DNA of 64,000 nucleotides, taken from positions 12,403 through 76,402 of the forward strand of contig JAEWLC010000110.1 of the NCBI GenBank assembly GCA_023393475.1, in the 5' to 3' direction. The position numbers were made by a program, and so were the translations under genes. The number at the start of each line of letters is the position of its first letter. Position 1 is the stretch's first letter. Shown here piece by piece: positions 25,173 through 33,341 of the stretch. Source of the DNA: Pseudomonadota bacterium. GTDB lineage: Bacteria > Pseudomonadota > Alphaproteobacteria > Rhizobiales > Devosiaceae. The notes under the pieces are model-generated. The model was not told the DNA's origin and did no database searches. It worked only from the letters and a program-made list of their open reading frames with translations.

Positions 25173-26870
25173 ATGTCCGAACGCCTCTCCCCCACCGCTG
25201 CCGTTACCCGCGCCTATGAGCGCCTGCGCCAGTGGAACGATCCCGCCATGTTCATTCACGTGCGGGACGAGGCGGATGCGCTGGCGGCGGCCGCGGCGAT
25301 CGAGGCGAGGGCCGAGCCGGGGCCCCTTACCGGCCTCGTTTTCGCGGTGAAGGACAATATCGACGTCGCGGGCCTGCCGACCACAGCCGCCTGCCCCGCG
25401 TTCGAATACGTGCCGGACCAGTCCGCCTTCGTCGTGGCGCGGCTCGAGGCGGCGGGCGCCATCGTCATCGGCAAGGCCAATCTCGACCAGTTCGCCACCG
25501 GCCTCGTCGGCGTGCGCTCGCCCTATGGCGCGCCACGCAACGCGCTTAACCCGGAGCTGATCCCAGGTGGCTCGAGCTCGGGTTCGGCGACTTCAGTGGG
25601 CGCGGGCATCGTCGATTTCTCGCTCGGCACCGACACCGCCGGTTCGGGCCGCATTCCGGCCGGTATGAACGGCATTGTCGGGCTCAAGCCGACGCTGGGG
25701 CTGTTCTCGTCGACCGGCATGGTGCCGGCCTGCCGCACGCTCGATACGATCTCGATCTTTGCCAAAACCGTCGATCTCGCGACCGAAGTCGCCACGGTCG
25801 CCGCCGCCTATGACGAGGCCGATGCCTATTCGCGAAAACTGCCGGCGCCGGTTGCGGGCGGCAAGCCAACAAAATTCCGCGTCGGCGTGCCGCCGGTGGC
25901 GCAGCGCAAGTTCTTCGGCGACAGCCATGCCGAGGCGGCCTATGCGGCCGACCTCGAAAAGCTCGCCTCGCTCGGCGCCGAACTGGTCGAGATCGACTTC
26001 GAGCCGCTGCATGCGGTGGCGCGGCTGCTCTACGAAGGCCCGTGGGTCGCCGAGCGCTACGCCGCGACCAAGCCGCTGATCGAGGACAACCCGGAAGCCT
26101 TCCATCCGGTCACGCTGAAGATCATCGGCGGCGCCAGGGGGCTGACTGCGGTCAGTGCGTTCGAGGCGACGTACCGGCTCGCCGACCTCAAGCGCCAGAC
26201 GGCGCCGATCCTCACCAATGTCGATTGCCTCGCCGTGCCGACGGTGCCGCGCGCCTACACGGTGGCCGAACTGGATGCCGATCCGATCGCGCTCAATTCC
26301 AACCTCGGCACCTACACCAATTTCGTGAACCTCCTCGACATGAGCGCCATCACCGTGCCCGCCGGCACCCGTGGCGACGGGTTGCCCTCGAGCCTGACGC
26401 TGATCGGCAAGGCCGGCGCGGATGGCTATCTCGCCGGCATCGCGCGCGCTATCGAAGGCGCCGCGGAGCTGACGCAGAAGGCGGCGCCGGGCCGGATCGA
26501 GGTCGCCGTGGTCGGCGCCCATCTCAGCGGCCTGCCGCTAAACCACGAGTTGACCTCTCTCGGCGGCACGTTCGTCCGTACGGGCGAGACGGCAGCGGAC
26601 TACAGCCTCCACGCGCTGCCGACGATCCCGCCGAAGCCGGGGCTGGTGCGGGTGGCGACCGGCGGCAGCAAGATCGCTGTCGAGGTGTGGTCGCTGGACG
26701 CGGAAGGTTTTGGCCGCTTCGTCAACGGCATCCCGGCCCCGCTGTCGATCGGCACCGTAACGCTGGCGGATGGCACGACGCCGAAGGGGTTCCTCGCCGA
26801 GGCCGCTGCAGTGGCGGGCGCAGAGGATATATCGGGTTATGGCGGCTGGCGGACGTATCTGGCGCGATAG
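25173..26870 (+). CDS. atzF: Allophanate hydrolase (AtzF type)
   Basis: 565 residues, close to the roughly 600 of AtzF. The N-terminal amidase-signature domain carries the Ser-cisSer-Lys triad at K60 (FAVKDNIDV), S134 (PGGSSSGSA) and S158 (GTDTAGSGRIPAG). The C-terminal domain of about 120 residues (from RIEVAVVGAHLSGLPLNHEL to YGGWRTYL) is the extra domain specific to allophanate hydrolases. It splits allophanate to ammonia and CO2, the last step of biuret, cyanurate or urea-carboxylase routes. No urea carboxylase is present; biuH, atzE and atzG lie nearby. A GTG four codons upstream is a weaker start. Confidence 0.93.
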   Translation: MSERLSPTAAVTRAYERLRQWNDPAMFIHVRDEADALAAAAAIEARAEPGPLTGLVFAVKDNIDVAGLPTTAACPAFEYVPDQSAFVVARLEAAGAIVIGKANLDQFATGLVGVRSPYGAPRNALNPELIPGGSSSGSATSVGAGIVDFSLGTDTAGSGRIPAGMNGIVGLKPTLGLFSSTGMVPACRTLDTISIFAKTVDLATEVATVAAAYDEADAYSRKLPAPVAGGKPTKFRVGVPPVAQRKFFGDSHAEAAYAADLEKLASLGAELVEIDFEPLHAVARLLYEGPWVAERYAATKPLIEDNPEAFHPVTLKIIGGARGLTAVSAFEATYRLADLKRQTAPILTNVDCLAVPTVPRAYTVAELDADPIALNSNLGTYTNFVNLLDMSAITVPAGTRGDGLPSSLTLIGKAGADGYLAGIARAIEGAAELTQKAAPGRIEVAVVGAHLSGLPLNHELTSLGGTFVRTGETAADYSLHALPTIPPKPGLVRVATGGSKIAVEVWSLDAEGFGRFVNGIPAPLSIGTVTLADGTTPKGFLAEAAAVAGAEDISGYGGWRTYLAR

Positions 26871-26973
26871 GCAGGCGCAGACACCACGCCTGTTTACGAC
26901 GTCGGTGGAACGCGATTGGTGACGAGGCTCCCCGGCACTACCGTGCTGCCCACACCAGGAGTCCGAGCAGCCG

Positions 26974-27315
26974 ATGCACCGCCACCGCTTCACTTCGCTC
27001 GCCAGTGCCATGCTGGTCTGCGTGACCATGCTGTCACCGGCAACAGCCGCCGAGACCATTCCGTTCAGCAAACGGGACCATCAGGTCGACACCGCAATCG
27101 CGCTCCAGATGCAGGAGGCAGACGGCTCGACCAAGCGCTACTTCTTCACGCTCAGCGGCGAATTGGGCCAGATGGTAATGTGCAAGGCGACGTTCAAATC
27201 GCATCTCTCGCGCATCATGCAGGCGCTACGTGCCAACAAGGAATTCAAGCACCGCAAGGTCCTCGGAGCCGAGTGCGCGCGCACCACCACCAAGCCGATC
27301 GCGATCTATCCCTAA
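26974..27315 (+). CDS. Small exported protein of unknown function
   Basis: 113 residues with a signal peptide (SLASAMLVCVTMLSPATAAE). The mature part is basic and has two cysteines (VMCKATF and GAECARTT), spaced as if for a disulfide. No family was recognised. Its stop overlaps the convergent stop of the GntR gene by a few bases, so no terminator separates the two transcripts. Confidence 0.6.
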   Translation: MHRHRFTSLASAMLVCVTMLSPATAAETIPFSKRDHQVDTAIALQMQEADGSTKRYFFTLSGELGQMVMCKATFKSHLSRIMQALRANKEFKHRKVLGAECARTTTKPIAIYP

Positions 27316-27956
27316 ACCCGCAACCGCATGCGCTGCACCTCGTCGCCGACGATGGCGATGTGCTTGCGCATGGCGTGTTCGGCGGCGTCACGATCGCCGC
27401 GGAGAATCGCTTCGACGATCAGCTCGTGCTCGGCGTGTGATTTGCTGAGGCGCCCGCGCGCGCCGAACTGGGCGCGGCGGAAGGGCTGCAGGCGTTGGCG
27501 GGTCGAGCGGGTGAGCTTGCTGAGATAGGGGTTGTGGGCGCCGTCATAGATGCGGGTGTGGAAGATGTCGTTACCCTCGGCATAGCGCCGCTCGTCGCCG
27601 TCGCGGACAATACCCGCCATCTCGGTGTGCAGGGCATCCAGCTCGGCCCGCTCCTCGCGCGTCATGGCGAGGGCGGCAAGTCCGGCGCAGAGCGCCTCGA
27701 GATAGGCCATCACCTCGAACATGCCCGCCAGTTCGGCATCGTCGGGCTTGGCAACGAGCGCCTTGGCATGCGGCTTCTGCTCGACCAGGCCACTGGCCGC
27801 GAGCAGGCGCAGCGCCTCGCGCACCGGCGTGCGGCTAACGGCGAAATCGGCGGCGATCTGGCTTTCATCCAGCGCCGTGCCGGGCGCCAGCTCCCCCGCG
27901 ATGATCCGTTCCGCCAGGCCCCGGCGGATTTCCTCCGCCGACGTGCGCTTCAGCAT
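27312..27956 (-). CDS. GntR-family regulator with FCD domain
   Basis: 214 residues. The winged helix at about 5-70 includes RRGLAERIIAGELAPGTALDE and FAVSRTPVREALRLLAASGLV. The FCD effector domain (about 75-205) keeps the metal-ligand His positions in HTRIYDGAHNPYL and HAEHELIVEAILRGD. It is the last gene of the minus-strand ureide train, 30 bases after the AtzH-like gene, and faces atzF. It is the likely regulator of both atzF and the transporter operon through ATTGTATGCA-type sites. The effector is unknown; a ureide or pathway intermediate is plausible. Confidence 0.92.
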   Translation of the reverse strand: MLKRTSAEEIRRGLAERIIAGELAPGTALDESQIAADFAVSRTPVREALRLLAASGLVEQKPHAKALVAKPDDAELAGMFEVMAYLEALCAGLAALAMTREERAELDALHTEMAGIVRDGDERRYAEGNDIFHTRIYDGAHNPYLSKLTRSTRQRLQPFRRAQFGARGRLSKSHAEHELIVEAILRGDRDAAEHAMRKHIAIVGDEVQRMRLRV

Positions 27957-27986
27957 TGGTCCTCTCCCGCCAGTCTTCCGGTGCGG

Positions 27987-28373
27987 CTAGGCTGGCTCGT
28001 CGATCACGCTGACATGGGCGGCGACCACACGCCAGCCCGCTTCCATGCGCATCCACGTCTGCATTTGCCGGCCCACCGTGCCCGGCGCCGAGCGGCGGCG
28101 GAACAGAGTCGAAGCAACGGCCATGTCTCGACCATAACTTGTTATGACAGTGCGATCGAGCTCCCGTTCGAGGCCGGCGTCGGGGCGCGCCAGGCGGAAG
28201 GCACGGATTTCGTCGATGCCGTAGAGGTTCTCGCCGCTGCCATAGCGGATGGTTGTCGGCGCAGGATGGAACAGCTCGTCGAGTACGGCGACATCGTTGC
28301 CCACAAGCGCCGCCTCATAGCGCGCGAACACGGCTTCAACTTCGGCCAGCGTCTCGGGATGGTTGATCTCCAT
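27987..28373 (-). CDS. atzH: AtzH/HpxZ-like protein (DUF3225, NTF2-like fold)
   Basis: 128 residues. The pattern EVEAVFARYEAALVGNDVAVLDELF, then TIRYGSGENLYG, and the C-terminal QTWMRMEAGWRVVAAHVS is that of the SnoaL/NTF2-like DUF3225 (AtzH-like) family. Members accompany AtzE/AtzG in cyanurate-type clusters and HpxX/HpxY in oxalurate clusters. A role in handling 1,3-dicarboxyurea has been discussed for AtzH. It starts 12 bases after the atzE stop, so it is in the same operon. Family assignment is good; the exact reaction is not established from sequence. Confidence 0.82.
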   Translation of the reverse strand: MEINHPETLAEVEAVFARYEAALVGNDVAVLDELFHPAPTTIRYGSGENLYGIDEIRAFRLARPDAGLERELDRTVITSYGRDMAVASTLFRRRSAPGTVGRQMQTWMRMEAGWRVVAAHVSVIDEPA

Positions 28374-28385
28374 CAGCCGCCCCGC

Positions 28386-29783
28386 TCAGTCATCGGCGAA
28401 TCCGGTTGCCACCGGGGCGAGGCAGGTGCCCGAGGCTTCGAGCTGCTGGGCGATGCGGAGGCAGATATCCTCGCGCCAGGGTGCGGCGATCACCTGCACG
28501 CCAAGCGGCAGGGCCTCGCCGTCGAGCCAGACAGGCACCGCTGCGACCGGCAGGCCGATGAACGAGATCGGCTGGGTGAAGATGCCCATGTTGGGCCGCA
28601 CCGGCAGCTCGACACCGCCGAACACCGCCGTCTTCTGCCCGATCCGCGGCGCCTTCATCGGCGTCGACGGGGCAAGGATGGCATCGACGCTGTCGAACAG
28701 GCGCAGCACCTTTTCGCGATAGGCGCGGCGGAGTTTCTGCGCCTTCTGCACCCACACGGCCGGCAGCATTGCGCCGGCTAGCAGCCGGTCGCGCGTATCG
28801 GGATCGAAATCGTCGGGCCGTTCGCGCAGGCGATCGAGATGCAGCGCCGCGCCTTCGGCCATGGTGATGAGGAAAGCCGCGGCGCGGGCGGCCTGGGCGT
28901 CGGGGATGGTGACCACCTTGGTGGCATCGAGCGCCTTCGCCACCTTCTGCACATGCGCCTGCGCTTCGGTCGAGCCAAGGAAATAGTCGCCGGCGACCGC
29001 GATACGCAGCCCCGGCACCGGGTGCTTCAGGCGGGCGGCGGTCGGCTCGTTGGCGCGCTTGGTCTGGCCGGGATCGGCTTCGTCGAACCCCTGCATGGCA
29101 TCGTAGGCGAGCGCCAGGTCCTTCACCGTACGGGCGAAGGGGCCGAGGTGGTCGAGGCTCGCAACGAAGGGAAAGCTGTGGGCGCGGCTCAGCCGGCCAT
29201 AGGTCGGCTTCAGCCCGAAAAGGCCGCAGAAGGACGATGGGACGCGGATCGAGCCATTCGTGTCGGAGCCGAGGCTCAGCGGCACCAGCCCGCCGGCTAC
29301 GGCGCTCGCCGATCCGCCCGAGGAACCACCCGACATGCGGTCGAGCGCATGCGGATTGCGCGAGGGGCCGTCATGCGCGTTCTCGCCCGTAAAGTCGTAG
29401 GCGTATTCGCCCATGTTGAGCCCGCCGACCAGCACCGCGCCGGCAGCTTCGAGCCTGGTGATCAGCGTCGCGTCATGCTCGGCCGCCGGGTGATCGCGGT
29501 TGATCTTCGAGCCGGCACGGGTGACGACGCCCTTGATGTCGAAGAGGTTCTTCACCGCGAAGGGCACGCCCGCCAGCGGGCCCGGATCCTGGCCTGCGGC
29601 GACCTTCGCATCCACCGCATCGGCGGCGGCCAGCGCCCGCCCGGCGGTGATGTCGGTGAAGGCGCCGAGCATGGCGTTGTGCTTGTCGATGCGGGCCAGC
29701 GCCGCTTCGGCGACGGCGCGGGCCTTCACCTCCCCCGATTTCACGCCCTCGGCGATTTCGGCTGCGGTCGACGTCGCCTTCAT
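28386..29783 (-). CDS. atzE: Amidase-signature hydrolase, 1-carboxybiuret hydrolase catalytic subunit
   Basis: 465 residues from the ATG at 29783. The amidase-signature triad is K78 (FAVKNLFD), S154 (SGGSSGGSA) and S178 (GSDTNGSIRVP). The ATG overlaps the stop of the DUF4089 gene by four bases (ATGA), so the two subunits are translationally coupled, as expected for the AtzE-AtzG heterotetramer. AtzEG removes an amino group from 1-carboxybiuret, the product of triuret or cyanurate hydrolysis. The alternative is the related oxalurate amidase HpxY; the two BiuH-type hydrolases in this operon favour the biuret route. Confidence 0.85.
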   Translation of the reverse strand: MKATSTAAEIAEGVKSGEVKARAVAEAALARIDKHNAMLGAFTDITAGRALAAADAVDAKVAAGQDPGPLAGVPFAVKNLFDIKGVVTRAGSKINRDHPAAEHDATLITRLEAAGAVLVGGLNMGEYAYDFTGENAHDGPSRNPHALDRMSGGSSGGSASAVAGGLVPLSLGSDTNGSIRVPSSFCGLFGLKPTYGRLSRAHSFPFVASLDHLGPFARTVKDLALAYDAMQGFDEADPGQTKRANEPTAARLKHPVPGLRIAVAGDYFLGSTEAQAHVQKVAKALDATKVVTIPDAQAARAAAFLITMAEGAALHLDRLRERPDDFDPDTRDRLLAGAMLPAVWVQKAQKLRRAYREKVLRLFDSVDAILAPSTPMKAPRIGQKTAVFGGVELPVRPNMGIFTQPISFIGLPVAAVPVWLDGEALPLGVQVIAAPWREDICLRIAQQLEASGTCLAPVATGFADD

Positions 29784-30004
29784 GGGCGATAGACCGGGGC
29801 CGGTTCGGCGTCGTCGTCGAGCTTCAGCTGCTCGACCAGCGCGGCCATCTTGCTGGCGGTCTTGAGGTTGAGCCGGATGCCGGCGCGATGCTCGGGCGCG
29901 ATGCGCAATTGCAGGAGGGGTGCCGTGGCGTCGATCAGCGCATCGGCATCGAAGGGTTTGTAGGCCATATCGGGTGACGCTCCGGTCGTGTCCGTACCCG
30001 TCAT
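29780..30004 (-). CDS. atzG: DUF4089 small subunit (AtzG-like) of the AtzE amidase
   Basis: 74 residues, of which the last 55 (from DALIDATAPLLQLRIAPEH to the ARG-like TASKMAALVEQLKL) match the small helical AtzG/HpxX subunit that builds part of the amidase active site. Its ATG overlaps the stop of the upstream cysteine hydrolase and its stop overlaps the atzE start, both by four bases. This tight trtA-atzG-atzE coupling is strong evidence for a shared pathway. An internal ATG 12 codons downstream is an alternative start but would break the ATGA overlap. Confidence 0.85.
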   Translation of the reverse strand: MTGTDTTGASPDMAYKPFDADALIDATAPLLQLRIAPEHRAGIRLNLKTASKMAALVEQLKLDDDAEPAPVYRP

Positions 30005-30672
30005 GCGGCCGCTCCCACGGCCTTCTCGAGCTCGGATAGCGAGCTAACCCATCCCACGATACCGCCCTGCGCGGCAATCATCTTGATCGTCATGGCCTTG
30101 AATTCCGGGAAGTAGCTCTCGGTCGCGTCCTCGATCAGCAGGCATTCGTAGCCACGGTCGTTGGCCTCGCGCATCGAGGTCTGGACGCAGACTTCGGTGG
30201 TGACGCCGGCAAAGACGAGATGGGTGATGCCGAGCGCCTGCAGCCGCTCATGGATGCCGGTGGCCCAGAACATGCCCTTCCCCGGCTTGTCGATGACGAT
30301 CTCGCCATCGATCGGCGCCAGCGCATCGACGATCTGGTTGCCCGGTTCGCCGGCGACGAGCAGCCGCCCCATGGCGCCGGCCTCGCCGATATGGAGGGTC
30401 GGGTTGCCGCGCCGGATTTTTGACGGCGGACAGTCACTGAGGTCCGGCTTGTGCGCTTCGCGCGTGTGCAGCACCAGCCAGCCATTGTCGCGGAACAGTT
30501 GGATCAGCCCTGCCGTGGCCGGAATGATCGCCTCGAGCCGCGCCACATCGTTGCCGAGGCTGTCGCCGAAACCGCCCTTCTCGATGAAGTCGCGCTGCAT
30601 GTCGATCACCACCAGCGCCGTATGCGCGGCATCGAGCGGGAAGGGATAGGGCCGGGCCGGTACGGAGATCAT
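30001..30672 (-). CDS. trtA: Isochorismatase-like cysteine hydrolase, predicted triuret hydrolase
   Basis: 223 residues. The catalytic triad of the family is D24 (VIDMQRDF), K129 (VIDKPGKGMF) and C162 (GVTTEVCVQTSMREANDRG). It is a clear paralogue of the biuret hydrolase encoded at 32611, sharing HTREAHKPDLSD and REANDRGYECLL, but differs around the pocket (GMFWATG in place of GSFASTD; TEVC in place of TDVC). Triuret hydrolase TrtA is a known BiuH paralogue that clusters with biuH and yields 1-carboxybiuret, the AtzE substrate. The coupling to atzG-atzE here matches that logic. Specificity for triuret rather than another ureide is inferred. Confidence 0.7.
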   Translation of the reverse strand: MISVPARPYPFPLDAAHTALVVIDMQRDFIEKGGFGDSLGNDVARLEAIIPATAGLIQLFRDNGWLVLHTREAHKPDLSDCPPSKIRRGNPTLHIGEAGAMGRLLVAGEPGNQIVDALAPIDGEIVIDKPGKGMFWATGIHERLQALGITHLVFAGVTTEVCVQTSMREANDRGYECLLIEDATESYFPEFKAMTIKMIAAQGGIVGWVSSLSELEKAVGAAA

Positions 30673-30760
30673 CGGGGCGCCACGTGGATGAATGAGCCGC
30701 GGACGGGGATGTGGATGACAACGAAGTCGGGGGGCGGCGGCGTGCTCGGCGAAAGGGTTA

Positions 30761-30813
30761 GGGTGAGGGGACCCTGATGCGCGCCGCGACCGACGCGCGC
30801 GCTCCCCTCACCC
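30761..30813. repeat. Family D inverted repeat
   Basis: GGGTGAGGGG at 30761-30770 and its perfect complement CCCCTCACCC at 30804-30813 flank a GC-rich centre. It lies in the 384-base gap between the ABC ATPase and trtA. No gene was seen in the gap. Confidence 0.7.
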
Positions 30814-30894
30814 CGGACTGCGCGCGGGTCGTGCCCCCAAGCCGACCCCTGCGCAGCAACTGATGCGATGAATGTGAACCACCGAACGAGCAGT

Positions 30895-31025
30895 GATCCT
30901 CCCCCGTTCACGGGGGAGGGGGACCGCCGAAGGCGGTGGAGGGGGCGGCAGGAAGCGCCGGTGTGTGTGGCCGCCCCCTCCACCAGCTTCGCTGGTCCCC
31001 CTCCCCCGCTGCGCAGGGGAGGATG
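30895..31025. repeat. Family C compound palindrome
   Basis: ATCCTCCCCC and GGGGAGGAT ends enclose nested hairpins: CCCCCGTTCACGGGGG, then CCGCCGAAGGCGG, then GGCCGCCCCCTCCACC paired with earlier GGTGGAGGGGGCGG. Such elements are common in Hyphomicrobiales intergenic DNA. It occupies most of the gap before the ABC ATPase stop and probably limits read-through into trtA. Confidence 0.75.
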
Positions 31026-31056
31026 ACGGCGGCCATCGAAAGCGATCGTCGTCATG

Positions 31057-32592
31057 TCAATGCCCCGCCATGTGCTGGCCGATCGTGTTCCGGTCCGTAT
31101 CCTCGATGCGCGAGACGTAGCTGATCGTCCCACCACTCATCACCGCCACGCGGTCCGCCAGTTCAAGGATCTCGTCGAGGTCTTCGCTCACCAGCAGCAC
31201 CGCCGCGCCCTTGTTGCGCTGCTCCATGATCTGGCTCCGAATTTCCGACACCGAGGCGAAGTCGAGCCCGAAGCAGGGGTTGGCGACGATCAGCACATCG
31301 ACGTCGCCGCTGAGCTCCCTCGCCAGCACGGCGCGCTGCACGTTGCCGCCCGACAGCGTCTCGATCGGCGCGTCCGGGCCCTGCGTCTTCACGCGATAGC
31401 GCTCGATCAGCTCGCGCGCCTTGGCCTTCATCGGCCCAGGCGACATCCACCAGCCGAGTTTTGCCACCGGCGGCTTGTCGAAGGAACGGAAGGCGATGTT
31501 CTCGGCGACGCTCATCTTGGGCACGGTGGCGTTCTTCAGCGGCTCCTCGGGGAGGCCGAACACCTTGTACTTGTCGAAGGCGCCGCGCTTGGGCTGGAAC
31601 ACGTCGCCGTTGATGTAGATGGCGCCATCCGACATCGGGCGCTGGCCGGACAGCACTTCCACCAGCTGCGACTGGCCGTTGCCGGAGACACCGGCGATGC
31701 CGACGATCTCGCCGGCCTTCACCCTGAGGTTCACCGACTTCACCACATCGGCGCCCTCGCCGTCCTCGGCGAAGATGCCGGCGAGCTCGAGCCGGTCGGC
31801 ACCCTCGTTGTGCTTCTTGCGGGAGGCGCGCTCGCGGATGGCGGTGTCGCCGATCATCATCGCGCTCATGTCCGGCACGCTCACCGCCTGCGCGTCGCCC
31901 GAGCCGGTGTAGCGGCCGCGGCGCAGCACGGTGAAGTGGTCGCAGAAGGCTTTCACCTCGCGGAACTTGTGCGAGATCATCAGCACGGTGATCTCCTTGC
32001 GATCCGCCATGCCGCCGAGCAGCCCGAGCATCTCGTCGGCCTCGCCGGGGGTCAGCACCGAGGTCGGCTCGTCGAGGATCATGAAGCGCTGGTCGAGATA
32101 GAGCAGCTTCAGGATCTCGAGCTTCTGCTTCTCGCCGGCCGAGAGCTGGCTCACCTGCGTATCGAGCGGCACGCGGAACGGCATCTCTTCCATGAAGGTG
32201 GCGAGCGCCTTGCGCTCCCGACCCCAATCGATGACCGAGGGGGCATCGGCGCGCGAGATGACGAGGTTCTCGGCGGCGGTCAGGCTCGGGACCAGGGTGA
32301 AGTGCTGGTAGACCATGCCGATGCCGTTGGCGCGGGCATCGCGCGGGGTCTTGATCGAGACTTCCTGCCCGTCGAGCAGCACCTGGCCCTTATCCGCGCT
32401 GTAGAACCCCATGATACACTTCACCAGCGTCGACTTGCCGGCGCCGTTCTCGCCGAGCAGGGCATGGAACGAACCGGCCTCGACATTGATCGAGACATCG
32501 TCGAGCGCCCGCAGCGGACCGAAGATCTTCGTCATGCCAATGGCTTGCAGGGATGGCGCGCGGCCTTTTGTCGGGCTTGGAATGTCGTTCAT
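31057..32592 (-). CDS. BMP-type ABC transporter ATPase (two fused nucleotide-binding domains)
   Basis: 511 residues. The first domain has Walker A GENGAGKST, signature LSAGEKQKLEILK and Walker B FMILDEPTSVL. The second has the altered Walker A GVSGNGQSQ and signature LSGGNVQRAVLAREL, as usual for ATPases of the BMP (YufO/NupO-like) family. It energises the two membrane proteins encoded at 33342-35375, with the binding protein at 35544. It lies between biuH and trtA, tying the importer to ureide hydrolysis. Known members carry nucleosides; here a ureide such as biuret or triuret is more likely (inference). Confidence 0.9.
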   Translation of the reverse strand: MNDIPSPTKGRAPSLQAIGMTKIFGPLRALDDVSINVEAGSFHALLGENGAGKSTLVKCIMGFYSADKGQVLLDGQEVSIKTPRDARANGIGMVYQHFTLVPSLTAAENLVISRADAPSVIDWGRERKALATFMEEMPFRVPLDTQVSQLSAGEKQKLEILKLLYLDQRFMILDEPTSVLTPGEADEMLGLLGGMADRKEITVLMISHKFREVKAFCDHFTVLRRGRYTGSGDAQAVSVPDMSAMMIGDTAIRERASRKKHNEGADRLELAGIFAEDGEGADVVKSVNLRVKAGEIVGIAGVSGNGQSQLVEVLSGQRPMSDGAIYINGDVFQPKRGAFDKYKVFGLPEEPLKNATVPKMSVAENIAFRSFDKPPVAKLGWWMSPGPMKAKARELIERYRVKTQGPDAPIETLSGGNVQRAVLARELSGDVDVLIVANPCFGLDFASVSEIRSQIMEQRNKGAAVLLVSEDLDEILELADRVAVMSGGTISYVSRIEDTDRNTIGQHMAGH

Positions 32593-32610
32593 CTTGCGTT
32601 GATCACCCGT

Positions 32611-33333
32611 TCATCTGAGCGCGGAAATCAGGTCAGCACTGCTGGCCACTGCACCGAACACGCCGCCCTGCATCTTGATCATGTCGATCGCGGCGAGGTG
32701 GTTGTCGTACTTGGTCGCGGCGCAGCAATCCTCGAGCAGCACGCATTCGAAGCCGCGGTCATTGGCCTCGCGCATCGTCGTGTGCACGCAGACATCGGTG
32801 GTGATGCCAGTCAGCACGATGTTGCGTATGCCCTTGAGCCGCAGGATCAATTCGAGGTCGGTCGAGGCAAAGCTGCCCTTTCCCGGCTTGTCGATGATCG
32901 CCTCGCCCGGCAGTGGCGCGAGTTCGTGGATGATCTCCCAGCCCGGCTCGCCGCGCACGAGGATGCGCCCCTGCGGACCCTGGTCGCCGATCCCCGCGCC
33001 GATGCGCTGCGAACGCCAGCGCTTGTTGGCCGGCAGGTCGCTGAGATCGGGCTTATGTCCTTCCCGCGTATGGATAATCGGGTAGCCCCTGGCGCGGAAC
33101 GCCGCGAACAGCCGCTTCAGCGGCTCAATGGGGGCCCGGGTGAGGGAAATGTCGTAGCCCATCGAGTCGACATAGCCGCCAGGCCCGCAGAAATCGGTCT
33201 GCATGTCGATGCAGATCAGCACAGTGTTGTCGGGCCTGAGATCCCCGTCATAGGGCCACGGATAGGGCGTCGAGGCGATGGTTATCCCCCCGGGGACCAT
33301 GGCCTCTACAATGCGCTCGTCACTGAGGGTCAT
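32611..33333 (-). CDS. biuH: Biuret hydrolase (isochorismatase-like cysteine hydrolase)
   Basis: 240 residues from the ATG at 33333. The triad is D43 (CIDMQTDF), K149 (IIDKPGKGSF) and C182 (GITTDVCVHTTMREANDRG). As I recall the rhizobial BiuH triad (Asp36, Lys142, Cys175), all three positions are offset by exactly seven residues. Long stretches such as ANKRWRSQRIGAGIGDQGP and MQTDFCGPGGYVDSMGYD are those I associate with BiuH. It converts biuret to allophanate plus ammonia; atzF in the same region finishes the job. It starts eight bases after the permease stop. Confidence 0.88.
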   Translation of the reverse strand: MTLSDERIVEAMVPGGITIASTPYPWPYDGDLRPDNTVLICIDMQTDFCGPGGYVDSMGYDISLTRAPIEPLKRLFAAFRARGYPIIHTREGHKPDLSDLPANKRWRSQRIGAGIGDQGPQGRILVRGEPGWEIIHELAPLPGEAIIDKPGKGSFASTDLELILRLKGIRNIVLTGITTDVCVHTTMREANDRGFECVLLEDCCAATKYDNHLAAIDMIKMQGGVFGAVASSADLISALR

Positions 33334-33341
33334 CGGCGGGC

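Noticed and set aside
30673..31056. Tandem-looking GC palindromes as a possible CRISPR array
   Set aside because: No regular repeat-spacer periodicity; the segment is two different compound palindromes of types found elsewhere in the window.
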